From Buttiauxella sp035271705 (GTDB lineage: Bacteria; Pseudomonadota; Gammaproteobacteria; Enterobacterales; Enterobacteriaceae), in NCBI RefSeq assembly GCF_035271705.1, contig NZ_DATERI010000056.1:1-7617 (forward strand): a stretch of DNA of 7,617 nt, read 5' to 3'. Positions 5,445-7,617 of the stretch are shown here, piece after piece. The position numbers were made by a program, and so were the translations under genes. Position 1 is the stretch's first letter. Every line of letters starts with the position of its first letter. The notes below the pieces were generated by a model, which did no database searches, had not been told where the DNA came from, and saw nothing but the letters and a program-made list of their open reading frames with translations.

Positions 5445-5594
5445 CTATGGGCTGAAAATGAACTGAGGATTTTTTCGCTGGCACATAATCTGAAAAGGTA
5501 TTCCCAGGGCTTGGGTAGAAAAATCATCACAAATCCCGTTTTGTGGATATACAATTGACCGCAGTCACAGTTCTCAAATCAAAAGGGTATCGCT

Positions 5595-7241
5595 ATGAAA
5601 AATATCAACCCAACGCAGACCGCTGCATGGCAGGCTTTGCAAGCGCATTTTGACGAAATGAAAGATGTCACTATCGCTGAGCTTTTTGCGCAGGATGCCG
5701 ACCGTTTTGCTAAATTCTCTGCCACGTTCGACGATTCAATGCTGGTGGATTACTCCAAAAACCTCATCACTGAAGAAACCCTGACTAAGCTGCAGGCGTT
5801 GGCGAAAGAGACTGATTTGCAAGGTGCAATCAAGTCCATGTTCTCTGGTGAGAAGATTAACCGTACTGAAGACCGTGCTGTGCTGCACGTTGCGCTGCGT
5901 AACCGTAGCAACACGCCAATCGTCGTTGATGGCAAAGATGTCATGCCAGAAGTGAACGCGGTGCTTGAGAAGATGAAAACCTTCTCCGAAAGCATTATTA
6001 GCGGTAACTGGAAAGGCTACACCGGCAAAGCGATCACTGATGTTGTGAACATCGGTATCGGCGGTTCAGACCTCGGCCCATTCATGGTGACCGAAGCGCT
6101 GCGTCCGTACAAAAACCACCTCAACATGCACTTTGTGTCCAACGTTGATGGCACACATATCGCTGAAGTTCTGAAGAAAGTTGACCCGGAAACCACGCTG
6201 TTCCTGGTGGCGTCTAAAACCTTCACCACTCAGGAAACCATGACCAACGCCCACAGTGCGCGTGACTGGTTCCTGGCAACGGCTGGCGACAACAAGCACG
6301 TAGCGAAACACTTTGCTGCGCTGTCGACTAATGCGAAAGCCGTGGGTGAATTCGGTATCGACACTGCCAACATGTTTGAGTTCTGGGACTGGGTCGGTGG
6401 CCGTTACTCTCTGTGGTCAGCCATTGGCTTGTCCATCATCCTGTCTGTAGGTTACGAAAACTTCGTTGAACTGCTTTCCGGCGCACACGCAATGGATCAG
6501 CATTTCGCCAATACACCAGCAGAACAGAACCTGCCCGTGCTGCTGGCGCTGATCGGTATCTGGTACAACAATTTCTTTGGCGCTGAAACCGAAGCCATTC
6601 TGCCATACGACCAGTACATGCACCGTTTTGCGGCTTACTTCCAGCAGGGCAACATGGAATCCAACGGTAAGTGTGTTGACCGTAACGGCAACGCCGTGGA
6701 TTACCAGACTGGCCCAATCATCTGGGGCGAGCCGGGCACTAATGGCCAGCACGCGTTCTACCAGCTGATTCACCAGGGCACCAAAATAGTTCCTTGCGAT
6801 TTCATCGCACCGGCGACCAGTCACAACCCGCTTTCTGACCACCATCCTAAACTGCTGTCTAACTTCTTTGCGCAGACAGAAGCGCTGGCGTTCGGCAAAG
6901 CTCGCGATGTGGTTGAGCAGGAATATGCAGACCAGGGTAAAGACCCGAAAACTCTGGAACACGTGGTACCGTTCAAAGTGTTCGAAGGTAATCGCCCAAC
7001 TAACTCCATCCTGCTGCGTGACATCACTCCGTTCAGCCTCGGCGCACTGATTGCGCTGTATGAGCACAAGATCTTCACTCAGGGTGCAATTCTGAACATC
7101 TTCACCTTCGATCAGTGGGGTGTTGAATTAGGTAAGCAACTGGCTAACCGTATTCTTCCAGAACTGGGTGATGAAGCGGAAATCAGCAGCCACGATAGCT
7201 CTACGAATGGATTAATCAATCGCTATAAATCCTGGCGCTAA
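5595..7241 (+). CDS. pgi: Pgi, glucose-6-phosphate isomerase
   Basis: Pgi interconverts glucose 6-phosphate and fructose 6-phosphate in cytoplasmic glycolysis and gluconeogenesis. The protein has 548 residues (E. coli 549) and is collinear with the E. coli enzyme. Family signature 1 is DWVGGRYSLWSAIG (265-278); signature 2 is GAILNIFTFDQWGVELGK (497-514). Catalytic residues are Glu355 (GNMESNG), His386 (NGQHAFYQ) and Lys514 (ELGKQLAN). The phosphate-binding segments IGIGGSDLGP (153-162) and ASKTFTTQET (206-215) are intact. The ATG at 5595 gives the exact family N-terminus (MKNINPTQTAAWQAL), with AAGGG seven bases upstream. The protein ends in Trp-Arg, while the E. coli enzyme, as I recall it, ends Trp-Arg-Gly. 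The last base of the TAA is also the first base of a dispersed-repeat-like element. Confidence 0.99.
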   Translation: MKNINPTQTAAWQALQAHFDEMKDVTIAELFAQDADRFAKFSATFDDSMLVDYSKNLITEETLTKLQALAKETDLQGAIKSMFSGEKINRTEDRAVLHVALRNRSNTPIVVDGKDVMPEVNAVLEKMKTFSESIISGNWKGYTGKAITDVVNIGIGGSDLGPFMVTEALRPYKNHLNMHFVSNVDGTHIAEVLKKVDPETTLFLVASKTFTTQETMTNAHSARDWFLATAGDNKHVAKHFAALSTNAKAVGEFGIDTANMFEFWDWVGGRYSLWSAIGLSIILSVGYENFVELLSGAHAMDQHFANTPAEQNLPVLLALIGIWYNNFFGAETEAILPYDQYMHRFAAYFQQGNMESNGKCVDRNGNAVDYQTGPIIWGEPGTNGQHAFYQLIHQGTKIVPCDFIAPATSHNPLSDHHPKLLSNFFAQTEALAFGKARDVVEQEYADQGKDPKTLEHVVPFKVFEGNRPTNSILLRDITPFSLGALIALYEHKIFTQGAILNIFTFDQWGVELGKQLANRILPELGDEAEISSHDSSTNGLINRYKSWR

Positions 7242-7309
7242 TACCCGTCATACTTCGAGTTGTGGGGGTGTTGGTTGCACTGACTCATCACTCGAATTAT
7301 TGAGGGTAT
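7241..7309 (+). repeat. 69-bp palindromic repeat element abutting pgi
   Basis: The ends ATACCCGTCATACTTCGAGT (7241-7260) and the reverse complement of 7290-7309 (ATACCCTCAATAATTCGAGT) match at 16 of 20 positions, so this is a terminal inverted repeat around 29 bases containing GGTTGCACTGACTCATC. The ATACCCGTCATACTTC...GAGT end, the GTTGG(T/C)TGCACTGACTCA core and the ACTCGAATTATT...GGGTAT end resemble a small intergenic repeat that I recall from several Enterobacterales genomes, here apparently shortened internally. It encodes nothing. The RNA would form a hairpin just after the pgi stop codon and could affect mRNA 3' stability. Confidence 0.7.
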
Positions 7310-7328
7310 AGATAAATGTAGTTAAATA

Positions 7329-7353
7329 TAAGCCGGCCTTATGCGCCGGCTTA
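7329..7353 (+). terminator. Intrinsic terminator of pgi
   Basis: A perfect 9-bp GC-rich stem, TAAGCCGGC (7329-7337) with GCCGGCTTA (7345-7353), closes a 7-base loop and is followed by TTTATTTCT. It lies 88 bases past the pgi stop, just after the palindromic repeat, and is the natural end of the pgi transcript. Confidence 0.9.
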
Positions 7354-7617
7354 TTTATTTCTACCAAATAATTATAAGATAAATCCCCTTGCTGCTTAAT
7401 ATCCTCCATTCTTCCCGCTGAGGTTAATCCTAAAAAAATCTATACCCTGAAAATTAAAGAGGGATATTTTAGGATTAATTAGATTGAATGACTTTTTGTT
7501 AATATATTAACTATTTGTTTTTTAACAATTAAACAAATTAGTGTCATTCGCTTTATTGTTATATTTCCAACTATCTTAAATCACATTCCATATTTCCCAC
7601 ATCGGTCTAACCCTATT
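7354..7617. other. AT-rich intergenic region downstream of pgi
   Basis: No coding region is supported here. In K-12 the yjbEFGH exopolysaccharide operon begins beyond pgi, so this is probably its upstream control region, but that gene is not in the window. The stretch is strongly AT-rich, unlike the genes around it, and contains several inverted repeats. These include an exact dyad (7424-7478), a perfect 14-bp palindrome at 7498-7511 (GTTAATATATTAAC), ATTTGTTT/AAACAAAT (7513-7520 with 7531-7538) and GAATGAC/GTCATTC (7486-7492 with 7543-7549). Such composition is typical of H-NS-bound promoter regions, which is an inference. Confidence 0.55.
7424..7478. repeat. 12-bp inverted repeat in the post-pgi intergenic region
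   Basis: TTAATCCTAAAA (7424-7435) and TTTTAGGATTAA (7467-7478) are exact reverse complements. Farther in, TAT(A)CCC and GGGATA pair with a single bulge, extending the dyad. It has no T-tract typical of a terminator, so an operator or a cruciform-forming site is as likely. Confidence 0.6.

Larger units (their letters stand above)
5238..5594 (+). other. Divergent lysC-pgi intergenic region / pgi leader
   Basis: These 357 bases hold no convincing gene. The in-frame open stretch at 5283-5558 has no ribosome-binding site and no recognisable product. The region should contain the pgi promoter(s), and it has a strong stem-loop at 5409-5444. A second possible pgi -10 (TACAAT, 5550-5555) lies closer to the gene but lacks a good -35. 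The pgi ribosome-binding sequence AAGGG ends 7 bases before the ATG. Confidence 0.6.

Noticed and set aside
5283..5558. Open reading frame of 91 codons in the lysC-pgi intergenic region
   Set aside because: It has no ribosome-binding site and no recognisable protein features, and it runs through a stem-loop and probable promoter elements.
6417..7067. 216-codon open frame antisense to pgi
   Set aside because: It lies wholly inside the highly conserved pgi coding sequence; long antisense frames are common opposite GC-biased codons, and no start signal or known domain is seen.
1..7617. tRNA, rRNA, CRISPR array or phage genes
   Set aside because: No cloverleaf-like sequence, no regularly spaced repeats and no phage structural or integrase genes are visible; the only mobile-looking items are the toxin-antitoxin pair and the 69-bp repeat.

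Overview
The window is chromosomal DNA from a gamma-proteobacterium of the family Enterobacteriaceae. The proteins RluF, YjbD, LysC and Pgi are near-identical in length and sequence to what I recall of their E. coli K-12 counterparts, and the order yjbB - rluF - yjbD - lysC - pgi is that of the K-12 chromosome. The genus cannot be fixed from the sequence alone. Two departures from K-12 stand out. A toxin-antitoxin pair lies where K-12 has pepE (between yjbB and rluF), and a panS-type transporter gene lies between yjbD and lysC.

Layout. The window opens with the last 68 codons of yjbB (+). A two-gene type II toxin-antitoxin module (RelE/ParE-like toxin, then an overlapping helix-turn-helix antitoxin) reads on the minus strand at 242-839. 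rluF (+, 1051-1923) converges on yjbD (-, 1925-2200) with one base between the stop codons. panS (-, 2394-3341) and lysC (-, 3434-4789) are each followed by a clear intrinsic terminator, so they are probably separate transcription units. lysC is preceded by a leader of about 410 nt carrying a lysine riboswitch (about 4941-5206) and a consensus-like promoter (5209-5237). pgi (+, 5595-7241) is divergent from lysC. Its last stop-codon base is the first base of a 69-bp terminal-inverted-repeat element, followed by an intrinsic terminator (7329-7353). The last 260 bases are AT-rich, non-coding and full of inverted repeats. In K-12 the yjbEFGH operon would follow.

Functions. The genes are mostly housekeeping and functionally unrelated: a Na/phosphate carrier (YjbB), a 23S rRNA/tRNA pseudouridine synthase (RluF), a small DUF3811 protein (YjbD), a BASS-fold pantoate-type transporter (PanS), lysine-sensitive aspartokinase III (LysC), which starts the aspartate family pathway and is controlled by lysine at both enzyme and RNA level, and glucose-6-phosphate isomerase (Pgi) of glycolysis.

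I see no clearly new multigene system. The items most worth a second look are the toxin-antitoxin insertion with its palindromic, possibly leaderless promoter; the lysine riboswitch, whose P5 arm seems to carry an extra hairpin; and the repeat element that supplies the pgi stop codon.
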